Source of the DNA: Agrobacterium fabrum str. C58 | GTDB taxonomy: Bacteria; Pseudomonadota; Alphaproteobacteria; Rhizobiales; Rhizobiaceae | Assembly (NCBI RefSeq): GCF_000092025.1 | Contig: NC_003062.2 | Location: forward strand, 1,424,001 to 1,488,000 | Reading direction: 5' to 3' | DNA: 64,000 nt | Part shown: positions 27,652 to 38,298 of the stretch, in pieces | Layout: each line of letters opens with the position of its first letter | Position numbering within the stretch: the stretch's first letter is position 1 | Made by a program: the position numbers and the translations under genes | Notes under the pieces: generated by a model | The model's input: the letters and a program-made list of their open reading frames with translations, nothing else | Database searches by the model: none | Told to the model about the DNA's origin: nothing

Positions 27652-29322
27652 ATGTACCGTTACGACGAATTCGATCACGCATTTGTTGAAGGCCGCGTGG
27701 CGCAGTTTCGCGATCAGGTCGAGCGCCGGTTATCGGGCGAGTTGGCCGAGGACGCATTCAAGCCGCTGCGCCTGATGAATGGTGTCTATCTTCAGCTCCA
27801 CGCCTACATGCTGCGCGTCGCCATTCCCTACGGTACGCTGAATTCGCAACAGATGCGGATGCTTGCCCATATCGCCCGCAAATATGACCGGGGTTATGGC
27901 CATTTCACCACCCGCCAGAACATCCAGTACAACTGGCCGCGCCTCTCGGACACGCCGGATATCCTCTCTGAACTGGCAAGCGTGGAAATGCACGCACTGC
28001 AGACGTCGGGTAACTGCATTCGCAACGTGACCGCCGATCATTTCGCGGGTGCTGCCGCAGACGAAGTCGCCGATCCGCGTCCCTATGCGGAAATCCTGCG
28101 TCAATGGTCTTCCGTGCATCCGGAATTCTCGTTCCTGCCGCGCAAGTTCAAGATCGCGGTGACGGGTGCCGAGCGCGACCGCGCCGCCATTCAGGTCCAC
28201 GATATCGGCCTGCATCTGAAAAAGAACGACAAGGGTGAGATCGGTTTTGCCGTTTACGTCGGCGGCGGGCAGGGCCGTACGCCGATGATCGCCAAGAAGA
28301 TTCGCGACTTCCTGCCGGAAGAGGACCTGCTGTCCTATACCACGGCCGTCATGCGCGTTTATAACCTGCACGGCCGCCGCGACAACAAATACAAGGCGCG
28401 CATCAAGATTCTCGTACATGAAACCGGCGCAGAAGAACTGGCCCGCCAGGTCGAGGTTGAATTCGCGGAGCTGAAAAACACCGAATTGAAGCTGCCGGAT
28501 GCCGATATTGCCGCCATCACCGCCTATTTCGCCCCGCCGGCGCTGAAAGACCGCCCTGAAGGCTGGGAAAGCCTGGCGCGCTGGAAGCGTGCGGATGAAG
28601 GTTTTGCCCGTTTTGTCGAGCAGAACGTCGCGCCGCACAAGCACCCGGACTACGGCATGGTGACGATTTCGCTGAAGCCGATCGGCGGCATTCCGGGCGA
28701 CGCGACCGACGAGCAGATGGAACTCGTCGCCGACATCGCCGCCGAATATGCCTTTGACGAAATCCGCATCAGTCACGAGCAGAACATCATCCTGCCGCAT
28801 GTGGCGCTGGCCGATCTCGAGCCGGTCTATCGTGCGCTCGTGGGCGCGGGACTGGCGACTGCCAATGCCGGGCTGATCACCGATATCATTGCCTGTCCCG
28901 GGCTGGACTATTGCGCGCTTGCCAATGCCCGCTCCATTCCGGTGGCGCAGGAGATCTCCACCCGTTTCGGCGCGCCCGAACGTCAGGCCGAGATCGGCGA
29001 GCTGAAGATCAAGATTTCCGGCTGCATCAACGCCTGCGGCCACCACCATGTCGGCCATATCGGCCTTCTGGGCGTGGAGAAGAAGGGTGCCGAACTCTAC
29101 CAGATCACGCTTGGCGGATCGGGTGATGAAAACACCTCGATTGGTGAAATCATTGGCCGCGGTTTCGAGCCGGAAAAAGTGACCGACGCGGTGGAAACCA
29201 TTGTCGACACTTATCTGGGCTTGCGCCTTTCGAAGGAAGAAACCTTCCTCGAAGCCTATCGCCGCGTCGGACCGCAGCCGTTCAAGGACGCGCTCTACGG
29301 TTCCGCCGCCGAAGCCGCCTGA
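27652..29322 (+). CDS. cysI: Sulfite reductase hemoprotein (nitrite/sulfite reductase family)
   Basis: Six-electron reduction of sulfite to sulfide with siroheme and a 4Fe-4S cluster. The 556-residue protein has two ferredoxin-like/siroheme repeats, RKYDRGYGHFTTRQNIQYNWP near residue 80 and the C-terminal cysteine set: ACPGLDYC (C-x5-C) and GCINACGHHH (C-x3-C). No cysJ flavoprotein gene lies nearby, so electrons may come from ferredoxin. The fpr-type reductase just downstream fits that idea but is not proof. A DUF934 gene follows. Confidence 0.92.
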   Translation: MYRYDEFDHAFVEGRVAQFRDQVERRLSGELAEDAFKPLRLMNGVYLQLHAYMLRVAIPYGTLNSQQMRMLAHIARKYDRGYGHFTTRQNIQYNWPRLSDTPDILSELASVEMHALQTSGNCIRNVTADHFAGAAADEVADPRPYAEILRQWSSVHPEFSFLPRKFKIAVTGAERDRAAIQVHDIGLHLKKNDKGEIGFAVYVGGGQGRTPMIAKKIRDFLPEEDLLSYTTAVMRVYNLHGRRDNKYKARIKILVHETGAEELARQVEVEFAELKNTELKLPDADIAAITAYFAPPALKDRPEGWESLARWKRADEGFARFVEQNVAPHKHPDYGMVTISLKPIGGIPGDATDEQMELVADIAAEYAFDEIRISHEQNIILPHVALADLEPVYRALVGAGLATANAGLITDIIACPGLDYCALANARSIPVAQEISTRFGAPERQAEIGELKIKISGCINACGHHHVGHIGLLGVEKKGAELYQITLGGSGDENTSIGEIIGRGFEPEKVTDAVETIVDTYLGLRLSKEETFLEAYRRVGPQPFKDALYGSAAEAA

Positions 29323-29332
29323 GGAAATGGAT

Positions 29333-29839
29333 ATGACGAAAATCTGGACCCGCGACGGCTTTGCGGAAAACGATCCATGGGTGATCGAAACGGAAGAGGT
29401 GAAGGCAACGGGCGAGCAGAAGCCCGTGCTTCCACTTGCCGATTTCCTTGTCCGCGCCGCCGAAAGCAACGATATTGGCCTCGGCGTGCTGATTTCGCCG
29501 GCTGACGACGTTAACAGGCTCGAGCCTTATCTCGACCGTATCGACCTTGTCGCCGTAAGCTTTCCGGCCTTCAATGACGGGCGTGGTTTCAGCCACGCTT
29601 CGCTCTTGCGCAGCCGCCTTGGTTTTGCGGGCGAGGTGAGGGCGGTCGGCGATGTTTTGATCGATCAGGTGCCGCTGATGCTGCGCACCGGTTTTACCAG
29701 CTTTGCCGTGACGAACGAGACGGCAATCCGCCGCCTTTCCGAAAATCGCCTGCCGGAAATCACGGTCTACTACCAGCCGACCGCCCTTCCCGCCACCGGT
29801 GGTGAGGCCTATAGCTGGCGTCGCCGTGCGGCCCAATGA
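29333..29839 (+). CDS. DUF934 protein of the sulfite reduction operon
   Basis: A 168-residue soluble protein that ends in YSWRRRAAQ. It contains the family pattern GRGFSHASLLRSRLGFAGEVRAVGDVLIDQ typical of DUF934, a small family encoded beside cysI or cysH and named for that link only. The ATG at 29333 has gagg (29321-29324) at good distance; another ATG at 29327 is too close. The gene starts ten bases after the cysI stop. The mechanism is unknown. Confidence 0.85.
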   Translation: MTKIWTRDGFAENDPWVIETEEVKATGEQKPVLPLADFLVRAAESNDIGLGVLISPADDVNRLEPYLDRIDLVAVSFPAFNDGRGFSHASLLRSRLGFAGEVRAVGDVLIDQVPLMLRTGFTSFAVTNETAIRRLSENRLPEITVYYQPTALPATGGEAYSWRRRAAQ

Positions 29840-29931
29840 CGCGTTGTGCGGAAATATGAGTTTTGGATGCATATTTTCTGCGCGCATGGCAGTATTGATA
29901 TTCTCATGCCTTCAAACCGCGACAAAAATGG

Positions 29932-29937
29932 TATAAT
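29932..29937 (+). promoter_or_regulatory. Putative -10 box for the ferredoxin-NADP reductase gene
   Basis: A perfect TATAAT lies 49 bases before the fpr start. The best -35 candidate is a weak CTTCAA/CCTTCA 16-17 bases upstream, so an activator may be needed. A gaaatatg...catattttc inverted repeat at about 29851-29879 lies upstream. Confidence 0.4.
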
Positions 29938-29985
29938 TGCCCGGTCGAAGAATGTCGCTTATCGAATGAATGGACGGAACCTGAA

Positions 29986-30798
29986 ATGAACGCGCCAGCC
30001 AAGACGGAAGATTTCGCGATCAAGATACCTGATGGTGTTTACGCCGAGACGGTTTTGTCGGTGGAGCACTATACGGATCACCTGTTCCGTTTCCGCATGA
30101 CGCGTCCAGCCGGCTTCCGTTTCCGTTCCGGCGAGTTCGCCATGATCGGCCTGATGGTCGGTGAAAAGCCGATCTATCGCGCTTATTCCATCGCCAGCCC
30201 GGCCTGGGACGAGGAACTGGAATTCTTCTCGATCAAGGTTCCTGATGGCCCGCTGACCTCGCGTCTTCAGGCAATCAAGCCCGGCGATACCGTGCTGATG
30301 CGCAAGAAGCCGACAGGCACGCTGGTTCTGGATGCCCTGACACCCGGCAGGCGGCTCTACATGTTCTCGACCGGCACAGGCATTGCGCCTTTCGCAAGCC
30401 TGATCCGCGACCCCGAGACTTATGAGAAGTTCGAAGAGGTCATCCTCACCCACACCTGCCGTGACGTCGCCGAGCTGAAATACGGTTTCGATCTGGTTGA
30501 GGAAATCCGCAATCACGAATTTCTGAACGAGATCGTCGGCGACAAGCTCAAGCATTATGCGACTGTCACCCGCGAGGATTACCCCTTCAAGGGCCGCATC
30601 ACCACGCTGATCGAAAACGGCAAGCTGTTTGCCGATCTCGGTGTGCCGGCACTCGATCCCGCTATCGATCGCGGCATGATCTGCGGTTCCTCGGCAATGT
30701 TGAAGGACACCAAGGAGTTGCTTGAAAAGGCCGGCCTTAATGAAGGCGCCAACAACAAGCCCGCCGAATTCGTGATCGAACGCGCTTTCGTCGGCTGA
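29986..30798 (+). CDS. fpr: Ferredoxin-NADP+ reductase
   Basis: A 270-residue bacterial-type FAD enzyme that exchanges electrons between NADPH and ferredoxin or flavodoxin. FAD binding is seen in IYRAYSIASPAW, NADP binding in MFSTGTGIAPFASLI, and the family C-terminal part has GMICGSSAML ending in FVIERAFVG. It is separated from the cys operon by 146 bases with its own -10 box. Bacterial fpr genes often answer oxidative stress. An intrinsic terminator follows. Confidence 0.93.
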   Translation: MNAPAKTEDFAIKIPDGVYAETVLSVEHYTDHLFRFRMTRPAGFRFRSGEFAMIGLMVGEKPIYRAYSIASPAWDEELEFFSIKVPDGPLTSRLQAIKPGDTVLMRKKPTGTLVLDALTPGRRLYMFSTGTGIAPFASLIRDPETYEKFEEVILTHTCRDVAELKYGFDLVEEIRNHEFLNEIVGDKLKHYATVTREDYPFKGRITTLIENGKLFADLGVPALDPAIDRGMICGSSAMLKDTKELLEKAGLNEGANNKPAEFVIERAFVG

Positions 30799-30822
30799 AC
30801 GCCTGACAGACTACAAGATTTC

Positions 30823-30850
30823 AGGAGGCCGTCAGGCCTCCTTTTTGTTT
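30823..30850 (+). terminator. Intrinsic terminator after fpr
   Basis: ggaggcc and ggcctcc pair around a 4-base loop, followed by TTTTTGTTT, 25 bases after the fpr stop. Confidence 0.85.
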
Positions 30851-30868
30851 GCGCACTTCAACATGCCG

Positions 30869-32146
30869 CTATCGAGAAGCGCCATCATCATCCTGTTTCG
30901 GCGCGATTTCGTTGCGATAGAGTAGGAAAAGTCCGATGGCGATCGCCGCGATGCCGCCGCCGACAAGATGCGACAGCGAATAACCGCCCTTCGTCACCAG
31001 CCAGCCTGCAACGACATTGCTGAGTGATGCACCAATGCCCTGGACCATCATGACGCTGGCAAGGCCGACATTAAAACGGCCGGTGCCCTTCAGGATTCTT
31101 TCCACCGCGACGGGCGTGACGATGCCGAGCAGGCCGGCGCCAACGCCGTCAAGAAACTGTACCGGAAAGATGACCCAGAAATCCGTAAAGGCCGAGGCGA
31201 GAAGACCGCGTATTGGCAGGGCGGCGAGCGCAACGATAAACACGGTCGAAAGACCGAAACGGCGTATCAGCCAGGGTGCCATGGCGGCGACGAAAATCAT
31301 GGCGAACTGTGCGACACCGGTGATGATGGCTGTGGTGCGGAAGGGCGTTTGCAGTTCGATGGCGAAATCCTGCGCGATCAATCGGCCCATCGGCGCGTTG
31401 CCGAAGTGGAAGACAAGCAGGATGATGGCGAGAAAGATCAGACCTCGCTCGTGCAGCAACACGTTGATGCCGGATGGCCCGGGCTCTCCCTTGTCTTCGG
31501 CAAGGCCACGCGCAACCTTGTGGTCTATCCTTGCAGGATCAATGGCCGCCGTTGCGACCAGGGCGCCGGCAGCGGTCAGCAGCATCAGGCCGATGATCCC
31601 GTTCATGCCGAAGAAGGTGACGACCACATAAGTCGCGAAAAGCGACGCGAAATTACCGCCATGGTTCCAGAATTCGTTGCGTGAAATCTGGTTGGAAAAC
31701 AGGCGCTCGCCAACCAGGCCGAGTGTGAGGCCGGCAAGTGCAGGACCGACCACGGCGCCGACCACAGCCGTCATGATCTGTCCGGTCCAGACGATCCACG
31801 CATCCGGAAAAATCAGCGTGATCAGCGCACCGATGGTCACGAGAACGACGGGGATGGCAATCAGCATCCTCTTCCACGTCGTGCCATCCACCAGCGCACC
31901 GCATAGTGGCGTCGCAAGCAGGCCGACGAGGCCGCCGACCGTGGCGATCATGCCCAGCGAAAGCGAAGACCAGCCCTGTGTCGCCAGAAATGCATCCAGA
32001 AACGGCCCGAGGCCGTCACGGGCATCGGCGAGGAAAAAATTCAGCGCTGCAAGGGCAAAAAGCGTGCGGTCTGAGATGCCGCCGCTGCGCGGCAATCCAC
32101 CGGAAGGAAGGCCGCCATGCGGTGCCGAAACGCCGATAGTCGTCAT
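30869..32146 (-). CDS. MFS transporter
   Basis: A 425-residue inner-membrane protein with about twelve hydrophobic segments. The N-terminal half begins with a 25-residue soluble lead and the segment LFALAALNFFLADARDGLGPFL; the first loop contains GALVDGTTWKRM, matching the MFS G-x3-D/R-K-x-G region. The second half starts after the soluble stretch at about 195-220. The substrate is not predictable. The frame is open to 32446, but the ATG at 32146 gives the normal start. The C-terminus is APKQDDDGASR. Confidence 0.85.
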   Translation of the reverse strand: MTTIGVSAPHGGLPSGGLPRSGGISDRTLFALAALNFFLADARDGLGPFLDAFLATQGWSSLSLGMIATVGGLVGLLATPLCGALVDGTTWKRMLIAIPVVLVTIGALITLIFPDAWIVWTGQIMTAVVGAVVGPALAGLTLGLVGERLFSNQISRNEFWNHGGNFASLFATYVVVTFFGMNGIIGLMLLTAAGALVATAAIDPARIDHKVARGLAEDKGEPGPSGINVLLHERGLIFLAIILLVFHFGNAPMGRLIAQDFAIELQTPFRTTAIITGVAQFAMIFVAAMAPWLIRRFGLSTVFIVALAALPIRGLLASAFTDFWVIFPVQFLDGVGAGLLGIVTPVAVERILKGTGRFNVGLASVMMVQGIGASLSNVVAGWLVTKGGYSLSHLVGGGIAAIAIGLFLLYRNEIAPKQDDDGASR

Positions 32147-32343
32147 GAAATATGCTCCGAAAAATATGCAGAAGGGAATGGGAAATCGATCGAGGCTGGC
32201 GAGAAACATCTGTGCCCGCGTTTGGTTGCATAGGCACGACATAAACATAAATCTCTGGATATTTTTGATCGCTACAGAATTGGCTGGAGGAACGTTTAAC
32301 GGTACTGGTGAGTTAGTCTTCGTGGAAAAAATGGATACTCGCC

Positions 32344-32847
32344 ATGAAGACCAAGGCTTTTGCACTTTTATTTTCGGCCGGACTGCTCGGCACGCAGCCA
32401 GCACATGCGGATGAACGCGCATTCCTCTCGTCGCTGAAAGGCACATGGGCGGGCAAGGGAACAGTGATTACCCGCATCGGCACACCGCCGATCAATGTGA
32501 GTTGCACGCTGAATTCCAATGCGGGAGCATCGTCGCTCAACATGTCCGGTACTTGCCGGGGCCTTCTCGTGGTCAAGCGTGCAATAGCGGCCGATCTCTC
32601 GGAGAAGGGCGGACGCTATAGTGGTGCCTATACCGGCCCTTCCGGCCGGCCATCCGCGCTTTCCGGCACAAGGCAAGGAAACGCAATCAACCTGACGGTG
32701 CGATGGAACCGCGACATCAACGGCGACCGCATTGCCGCCATGACCATTGAAAAGGTCGGAGCCAACGGCCTGCGGCTGCGCACCACCGATAAGGACGGCA
32801 GGACCGGCAAGACGGTGGTGACGAGCGACATCCGGCTGGTGCGCTGA
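32344..32847 (+). CDS. Exported protein of unknown function
   Basis: A 167-residue protein with a signal peptide (MKTKAFALLFSAGLLG..., cleavage after AHA near residue 21). The mature part begins with FLSSLKGTWAGKGTVITRIG and has two cysteines (VSCTL, SGTCRG) that could form a disulfide in the periplasm. It has the look of a small lipocalin-like beta barrel, as the Trp-Ala-Gly-Lys-Gly start resembles such folds; this is inference. It is divergent from the MFS gene and convergent with the EEP hydrolase gene. Confidence 0.75.
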   Translation: MKTKAFALLFSAGLLGTQPAHADERAFLSSLKGTWAGKGTVITRIGTPPINVSCTLNSNAGASSLNMSGTCRGLLVVKRAIAADLSEKGGRYSGAYTGPSGRPSALSGTRQGNAINLTVRWNRDINGDRIAAMTIEKVGANGLRLRTTDKDGRTGKTVVTSDIRLVR

Positions 32848-32876
32848 CAAGCGGCCCCAGTGCCGCGTCCGGCTCT

Positions 32877-33686
32877 TCAGCTGAATTCAAGCAGCAAGGG
32901 GCAATGATCCGAGACTTCCGGCTGTCTTACGACGTCGAATTGACTGACCTTGACGGCCGGATTGACCAACAGGTAATCCGCATATCTGTTCGGTTTGGCA
33001 TAATGCGAGGTGCGGGTATCGGTGAAACCGCGGGTCGTAACGAGCTCGACAAGATCAAGCTCATTCAACACGGCGAAGGTCCTGCTATCAGGCAGAACGT
33101 TGAAATCGCCACAGACGATGACCCGGTCGCCATCCTCCGCGATATTCTTGACGAATTGCACAAGACGTTTTGCCTGGTGCAGCCGGGCAGGGATATCATG
33201 TTTGCCTTCGAGGTCGCGCAGCCCATGCATATGGGCAATGACGACGGGCTGACCGGTCGTAAAATCGAAAACCCTGATGGCGTGGGCTGTGCGTGATCGC
33301 GGATGATTGCCATATCCGTCAGCCGAAAAGACGCCGTGCACGAAACCCTGCGCCTGCGCTATGATGGCGATGGATTTGCGAACAAAGGTCGCGAGGCCAA
33401 ATTGGGAAGGGTATCGTGTCTCGCCCTGCCAGAGGTCGCCCTGCGCCGCGGGACAGAATATCGCCACATGGTCCGGCAAGGCCTCGGCGACATCGCGAAA
33501 GAAGTTCGCCCGCTGCGGCAACTCGACGCCATGATCGCGATAGCTCAACCAGTCCTGCGTAGCTGCCGGCGTGTGCACCACCTCCTGAAGGCATAAAATA
33601 TCGGGGTCGGATGAGGCAATATAGGGAACGAGCTTGTCATGAAGCTTTCCGCCCCAACCATTCAGGCAAATCAGACGCATTCCCAT
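32877..33686 (-). CDS. Endonuclease/exonuclease/phosphatase-family protein
   Basis: A 269-residue metal-dependent phosphohydrolase fold. Motifs: LICLNGWGGK at the start (metal Asn), ILCLQEV (metal Glu), VVIAHMHGL, VIVCGDFNVLPDSRTF (Asp and Asn) and the final VSDHCPLLLEF (catalytic Asp-His). The substrate could be DNA, a lipid or a nucleotide and cannot be chosen. The ATG at 33686 has aaggggatgaa before it. No signal peptide is visible. Confidence 0.87.
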   Translation of the reverse strand: MGMRLICLNGWGGKLHDKLVPYIASSDPDILCLQEVVHTPAATQDWLSYRDHGVELPQRANFFRDVAEALPDHVAIFCPAAQGDLWQGETRYPSQFGLATFVRKSIAIIAQAQGFVHGVFSADGYGNHPRSRTAHAIRVFDFTTGQPVVIAHMHGLRDLEGKHDIPARLHQAKRLVQFVKNIAEDGDRVIVCGDFNVLPDSRTFAVLNELDLVELVTTRGFTDTRTSHYAKPNRYADYLLVNPAVKVSQFDVVRQPEVSDHCPLLLEFS

Positions 33687-33782
33687 TTCATCCCCTTAAC
33701 CGCGTCGCCCTGTTTAGCATGCAACGTGTGCAGATCAATCGTGTGAGAGAGACGACTGCGCGGTCGCAAAACTATCCGTAAC

Positions 33783-33811
33783 GAAAAAGGCCCGGATCGC
33801 TCCGGGCCTTT
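33783..33811 (-). terminator. Intrinsic terminator of the gcv operon
   Basis: On the minus strand aaggcccgga pairs with tccgggcctt around a short loop, followed by TTTTTCGTT. It lies 24 bases after the gcvP stop. Confidence 0.85.
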
Positions 33812-33834
33812 GCATGTTGGTTTGCAGCGATGCC

Positions 33835-36699
33835 TTATTCTGCGGCCTCGGCATAAGCCTCCATCGGCGGGCAGGTGCAGATCAGGTTGCGGTCGCCATA
33901 GACATTGTCGATGCGGTTGACCGGCGACCAGTATTTGTCGATGCGGAAGGCGCCGGGCGGGAAGCAGCCCTTTTCGCGGCTATAGGGACGATCCCATTCA
34001 CCGACCAGGTCTTCCACCGTGTGCGGCGCGTTCTTCAGCGGGTTGTTATTCTTGTCCGCACGGCCTTCCTCGATGTCGCGGGCTTCCTCGCGGATCGCCA
34101 GCATGGCATCGCAGAAACGGTCGATTTCCGCTTTGGTTTCGGATTCGGTCGGCTCGATCATCAGCGTGCCGGCCACCGGCCAGCTCATGGTCGGCGCATG
34201 GAAACCGCAGTCGATGAGGCGTTTTGCAACATCGTCCACCGTCACGCCGCAGCTATCCGCGAGCGGTCGTGTGTCGATGATGCACTCATGCGCCACGCGA
34301 CCGGTCTCGGACTTGTAGAGCACGTCGTAAGCGCCCTTCAGCCGTTCGGCGATATAGTTGGCGTTGAGGATCGCCACCTTGGTCGCCTGCGTCAGCCCTT
34401 CGCCGCCCATCATCAGGCAGTAGCTCCAGGAGATCGGCAGGATGGAAGGCGAACCGAAGGGGGCTGCAGACACCGCACCCTCACGACCGTCCGTCGTCGG
34501 ATGGCCGGGAAGGAAGGGAGCCAGATGCGCCTTGACGCCGATCGGGCCCATGCCCGGGCCGCCGCCGCCATGCGGAATGCAGAAGGTCTTGTGCAGGTTG
34601 AGGTGGCTGACGTCGGAGCCGATGTCGCCCGGGCGGGCAAGGCCGACCATGGCGTTCATGTTGGCGCCGTCAAGATAGACCTGTCCGCCATGCTTGTGGG
34701 TGATCTCGCAGATTTCGCGAACCGTCTCTTCGAACACGCCGTGGGTCGACGGATATGTGATCATGCAGCACGAGAGGTTTTCCGCATACTGCTCTGCTTT
34801 TAAACGGAAATCATCGATATCGATGTCACCGTTGTCCCGCACCTTCACCGGCACCACTTTCATGCCGACCATCTGCGCCGAGGCGGGGTTGGTGCCATGC
34901 GCCGACGTCGGAATGAGGCAGACGTCACGATGCGTGCCGCCATTGGCGAGATGATAGTTGCGGATGGTGAGAAGCCCCGCATATTCCCCTTGCGCGCCGG
35001 AATTCGGCTGCATGGAGAAGGCGTCGTAACCGGTCACCGAGCAGAGCTTTTCCGAGAGATCATCGATCATCTCCTTGTAACCGAGCGCCTGATTGGCCGG
35101 CACAAAGGGATGGATGTCGGAAAATTCCGGCCAGGTGATCGGCAGCATTTCCGCCGTGGCGTTCAGTTTCATGGTGCAGGAACCAAGCGGGATCATCGAG
35201 CGGTCGAGCGCCAGATCGCGATCCGAAAGACGGCGGATGTAACGTGTCATCTCGCTTTCGGCACGGTTCATGTGGAAGATCGGATGCGTCATGTACTGGC
35301 TGGTCCGCAGCAGATCCTTCGGCAGGCGATAGTCCGGCTCGAAATCCGAAATCGAGAAATTGCCGCCGAAAGCACGCCAGACGGCCTCAAGCGTCGCGGG
35401 GCGCGTGCGCTCGTCAAGGCTCATGCCGATCTTGGTGGCGCCGACCTTGCGCAGGTTGACACCTTCCGCTACGGCAGAGCGCAGGATGACGCCCTGCATG
35501 TGGCCGACTTCGACGGTGATCGTGTCGAAGAAGGTTTCCGGCTCGATGGTGTAGCCGAGCTTTTCCAGACCCTTGGCCATCAAAACGGCCTTCTGGTGGG
35601 TCTGCTGGGCAATCGCCTTGATGCCCTGCGGGCCGTGGAAGACGCCATACATGGAGGCCATGACGGCGAGCAGCACCTGCGCGGTGCAGATATTCGACGT
35701 CGCCTTCTCGCGGCGGATATGTTGCTCGCGGGTCTGCAACGACAGGCGATAGGCGCGGTTTCCGCGTGCGTCGACCGAGACGCCGACCAGACGGCCGGGC
35801 ATGGAGCGCTTATGTGCGTCTTTGACGGACATGTAAGCAGCATGCGGACCGCCGTAACCGACCGGAACGCCGAAACGCTGCGAGGTGCCGATGGCGATGT
35901 CAGCACCCATTTCGCCTGGAGACTTCAAGAGCGTCAGCGCCAGAAGATCGGCGGCGACGGCGGCAATCGCACCCGTCTGATGCAGGCGGGAAATCAGGCC
36001 TGTGAAATCGCTGACATGGCCGTGGGTGCCGGGATACTGGAAGATCGCGCCAAACACGTCGACCGGATCGAGATCGGTGAACGGGTTGCCGATAATCACC
36101 TTCCAGCCGAGCGGGGCCGCACGGGTCTCGATCAGCGCGATGGTCTGCGGATGACAATTGGCATCTACGAAGAAGGCAGTCGCCTTGGACTTGGCAACGC
36201 GCTGGCACATGGCCATGGCTTCGGCGGCGGCCGTCGCTTCATCAAGCAGCGATGCATTGGCGACATCGAGACCGGTCAGATCGCAGACCATGGTCTGGTA
36301 ATTCAGCAGCGCCTCAAGACGGCCCTGGCTGATTTCCGGCTGGTAAGGCGTATAGGCCGTGTACCAGGCCGGGTTTTCCAGAATATTGCGCTGGATGACC
36401 GGCGGTGTGATGGTGCCGTAATAGCCCTGGCCGATCAGCGAGGTCAGGACTTGGTTCTTGTTGGCCGTTTCGCGAAGACGATCCAGCGCCTCGCGTTCGG
36501 TCAGCGCCGCACCCCAAGTGAGCGGCACCTTCTGGCGGATGGAGGAGGGAACGGTGGCGTCGATCAGGGCGTCGAGGCTCTTATAGCCGACGACCTTCAG
36601 CATCTCCGCCATTTCCGACGGCGACGGCCCGATGTGACGCCGGTTGGCGAAATCATAGGGCTGATAGTCGGTGAAATGGAATTCCGTGGGCGTCGTCAT
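33835..36699 (-). CDS. gcvP: Glycine dehydrogenase (decarboxylating), P protein
   Basis: The PLP enzyme that decarboxylates glycine and passes aminomethyl to the lipoyl arm of GcvH. The 954-residue single-chain form has an N-terminal regulatory-like half and a C-terminal PLP half. The Schiff-base Lys is in [19 protein letters not shown] (about residues 700-718), and [12 protein letters not shown] lies upstream. It is the last gene of gcvT-gcvH-gcvP; its ATG overlaps the gcvH stop by one base (TAATG), giving translational coupling. Expression is controlled by the glycine riboswitch before gcvT. Confidence 0.97.
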   Translation of the reverse strand: MTTPTEFHFTDYQPYDFANRRHIGPSPSEMAEMLKVVGYKSLDALIDATVPSSIRQKVPLTWGAALTEREALDRLRETANKNQVLTSLIGQGYYGTITPPVIQRNILENPAWYTAYTPYQPEISQGRLEALLNYQTMVCDLTGLDVANASLLDEATAAAEAMAMCQRVAKSKATAFFVDANCHPQTIALIETRAAPLGWKVIIGNPFTDLDPVDVFGAIFQYPGTHGHVSDFTGLISRLHQTGAIAAVAADLLALTLLKSPGEMGADIAIGTSQRFGVPVGYGGPHAAYMSVKDAHKRSMPGRLVGVSVDARGNRAYRLSLQTREQHIRREKATSNICTAQVLLAVMASMYGVFHGPQGIKAIAQQTHQKAVLMAKGLEKLGYTIEPETFFDTITVEVGHMQGVILRSAVAEGVNLRKVGATKIGMSLDERTRPATLEAVWRAFGGNFSISDFEPDYRLPKDLLRTSQYMTHPIFHMNRAESEMTRYIRRLSDRDLALDRSMIPLGSCTMKLNATAEMLPITWPEFSDIHPFVPANQALGYKEMIDDLSEKLCSVTGYDAFSMQPNSGAQGEYAGLLTIRNYHLANGGTHRDVCLIPTSAHGTNPASAQMVGMKVVPVKVRDNGDIDIDDFRLKAEQYAENLSCCMITYPSTHGVFEETVREICEITHKHGGQVYLDGANMNAMVGLARPGDIGSDVSHLNLHKTFCIPHGGGGPGMGPIGVKAHLAPFLPGHPTTDGREGAVSAAPFGSPSILPISWSYCLMMGGEGLTQATKVAILNANYIAERLKGAYDVLYKSETGRVAHECIIDTRPLADSCGVTVDDVAKRLIDCGFHAPTMSWPVAGTLMIEPTESETKAEIDRFCDAMLAIREEARDIEEGRADKNNNPLKNAPHTVEDLVGEWDRPYSREKGCFPPGAFRIDKYWSPVNRIDNVYGDRNLICTCPPMEAYAEAAE

Positions 36700-37061
36700 T
36701 ACGCGATCAGCTCCTTGTAGGCTGCTTCATCGAGCAGTGTCTCGGCATCCGCGGCATTGGAAAGCTTCAGCTTGAAGAACCAGCCGGCACCCTGCGGATC
36801 GGAATTGACCAGCGAGGGGTCATCAACGATGGCCTGGTTGATTTCGACCACTTCGCCATCCAGCGGACAATAGACGTCGGACGCCGCCTTGACGGATTCC
36901 ACGGTCGCAGCATCGCCATCCTTGGCGAAGGTTGCGCCCACTTCCGGCAGCTCGACAAAAACGAGATCGCCAAGCTGTTCAGCGGCGTGGCTGGTGATGC
37001 CGACGGTGGCGATATCGCCTTCGAACTTCAGCCATTCGTGTTCTGCGGTAAATTTCAGCAT
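36699..37061 (-). CDS. gcvH: Glycine cleavage system H protein
   Basis: The lipoyl carrier of the glycine cleavage system. The 120-residue protein begins [16 protein letters not shown] and has the lipoylation site [17 protein letters not shown] (Lys in SVKA). The frame runs upstream to 37166, but the ATG at 37061 gives the canonical length and start. It lies 28 bases after gcvT and overlaps gcvP by one base. Its cofactor is probably made by LipA from the other end of the window. Confidence 0.96.
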   Translation of the reverse strand: MLKFTAEHEWLKFEGDIATVGITSHAAEQLGDLVFVELPEVGATFAKDGDAATVESVKAASDVYCPLDGEVVEINQAIVDDPSLVNSDPQGAGWFFKLKLSNAADAETLLDEAAYKELIA

Positions 37062-37089
37062 CGTGTTCTCTCCGGAGATGGAATGAGGA

Positions 37090-38229
37090 TTAGCGTTTGT
37101 AGGTGGGCTTGATGAAGGGCAGGGCGGCGACGGTGACGGGCAGATATTTGCCGCGCACTTCCGCAAAGATCGCCGTACCGGGAGCCGCGTAGGAAACAGG
37201 CACGTATCCCATGGCGACAGGGCCTTCGACCGAGGGGCCGAAACCGCCGGACGTCACTTCGCCGATTTCCGTCACGCCTTCGGCATCCGCAAAAAGCTTC
37301 GAATGGCCGCGCACCGGGGCCTTGCCTTCCGGCTTCAGACCGACACGGCGGCGCGATGTGCCGTCCTTGAGCTCGCGGAGAATGCGTTCTGCACCCGGAA
37401 AACCGCCTTCGCGTTCACCGCCGGCGCGGCGCGCCTTCTGGATCGCCCATTCGAGCGAGGCTTCGATGGGGGAGGTCGTGGTGTCGATATCGTTACCATA
37501 AAGACAAAGGCCCGCTTCCAGGCGCAGGCTGTCACGCGCGCCAAGCCCGATCGGCTCGCAATCAGGATGTTCGAGCAGGGCTTTGGCGATTTCCTCAGCC
37601 TTGTCCGCGGGCACCGAAATTTCAAAGCCGTCTTCTCCGGAGTAGCCGGAACGGGAAACGATGCAGGGCACATCATGCAGCGGTACTCCCTGCACGTCCA
37701 TGAACTTCATCTCGGAAACGCCAGCCCACAGTTCTGCAAGCACCGCTTCGGCGCGCGGTCCCTGCAGCGCGATCAGGGCGCGGTCAACGAGAAGAGTGAT
37801 CTCGCAGGTATCGGAAAGATGCGCCTTCATATGGGCGACATCGGCATCCTTGCAGGAAGCATTGACGACGACGAAAAGATGATCGCCACGATTGGTGATC
37901 ATCAGATCGTCGAGAATGTTGCCGTTGTCGTCTGTGAAGAAACCGTAGCGCTGGCGGCCTTCCTTGAGACCGAAAATATCGACCGGCACCAGCTTTTCGA
38001 GCGCGCGTGCGGCATCTTCATTGTTGCCGGACCTCGCCTTCAGGATCACCTGGCCCATGTGGGACACGTCAAACAGACCGGCGGAGGTGCGGGTCTGAAG
38101 ATGTTCCTTCAGCACGCCGGCCGGATATTGCACAGGCATGTCGTAACCGGCGAAAGGCACCATACGGGCGCCAAGCGATGTGTGCAGGGAATGCAGCGGC
38201 GTGGTTTTCAGCGCGGCGGTATCGTCCAA
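37090..38229 (-). CDS. gcvT: Aminomethyltransferase, glycine cleavage T protein (TTG start)
   Basis: Transfers the methylene group from aminomethyl-GcvH to tetrahydrofolate and releases ammonia. The 379-residue protein begins [27 protein letters not shown] after eight residues and ends with the barrel domain ([15 protein letters not shown]). The start codon is TTG at 38229: a strong ggagg site lies five bases upstream and no ATG before codon 23 would leave the conserved N-terminus intact. The weak start probably suits riboswitch control. It is the first gene of gcvTHP. Confidence 0.95.
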   Translation of the reverse strand: MDDTAALKTTPLHSLHTSLGARMVPFAGYDMPVQYPAGVLKEHLQTRTSAGLFDVSHMGQVILKARSGNNEDAARALEKLVPVDIFGLKEGRQRYGFFTDDNGNILDDLMITNRGDHLFVVVNASCKDADVAHMKAHLSDTCEITLLVDRALIALQGPRAEAVLAELWAGVSEMKFMDVQGVPLHDVPCIVSRSGYSGEDGFEISVPADKAEEIAKALLEHPDCEPIGLGARDSLRLEAGLCLYGNDIDTTTSPIEASLEWAIQKARRAGGEREGGFPGAERILRELKDGTSRRRVGLKPEGKAPVRGHSKLFADAEGVTEIGEVTSGGFGPSVEGPVAMGYVPVSYAAPGTAIFAEVRGKYLPVTVAALPFIKPTYKR

Positions 38230-38298
38230 GGACGCCTCCAGGGTTACGCGAACAATCGCGCGGGCTCAGGTCATGGCGCGAAAGCGCCGGTTCAAGAG

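Noticed and set aside
27730..29469. Long open frame of 579 codons on the minus strand
   Set aside because: It is the antisense shadow of cysI; its composition (His/Asp/Gly/Arg rich) is typical of frames opposite GC-rich genes.
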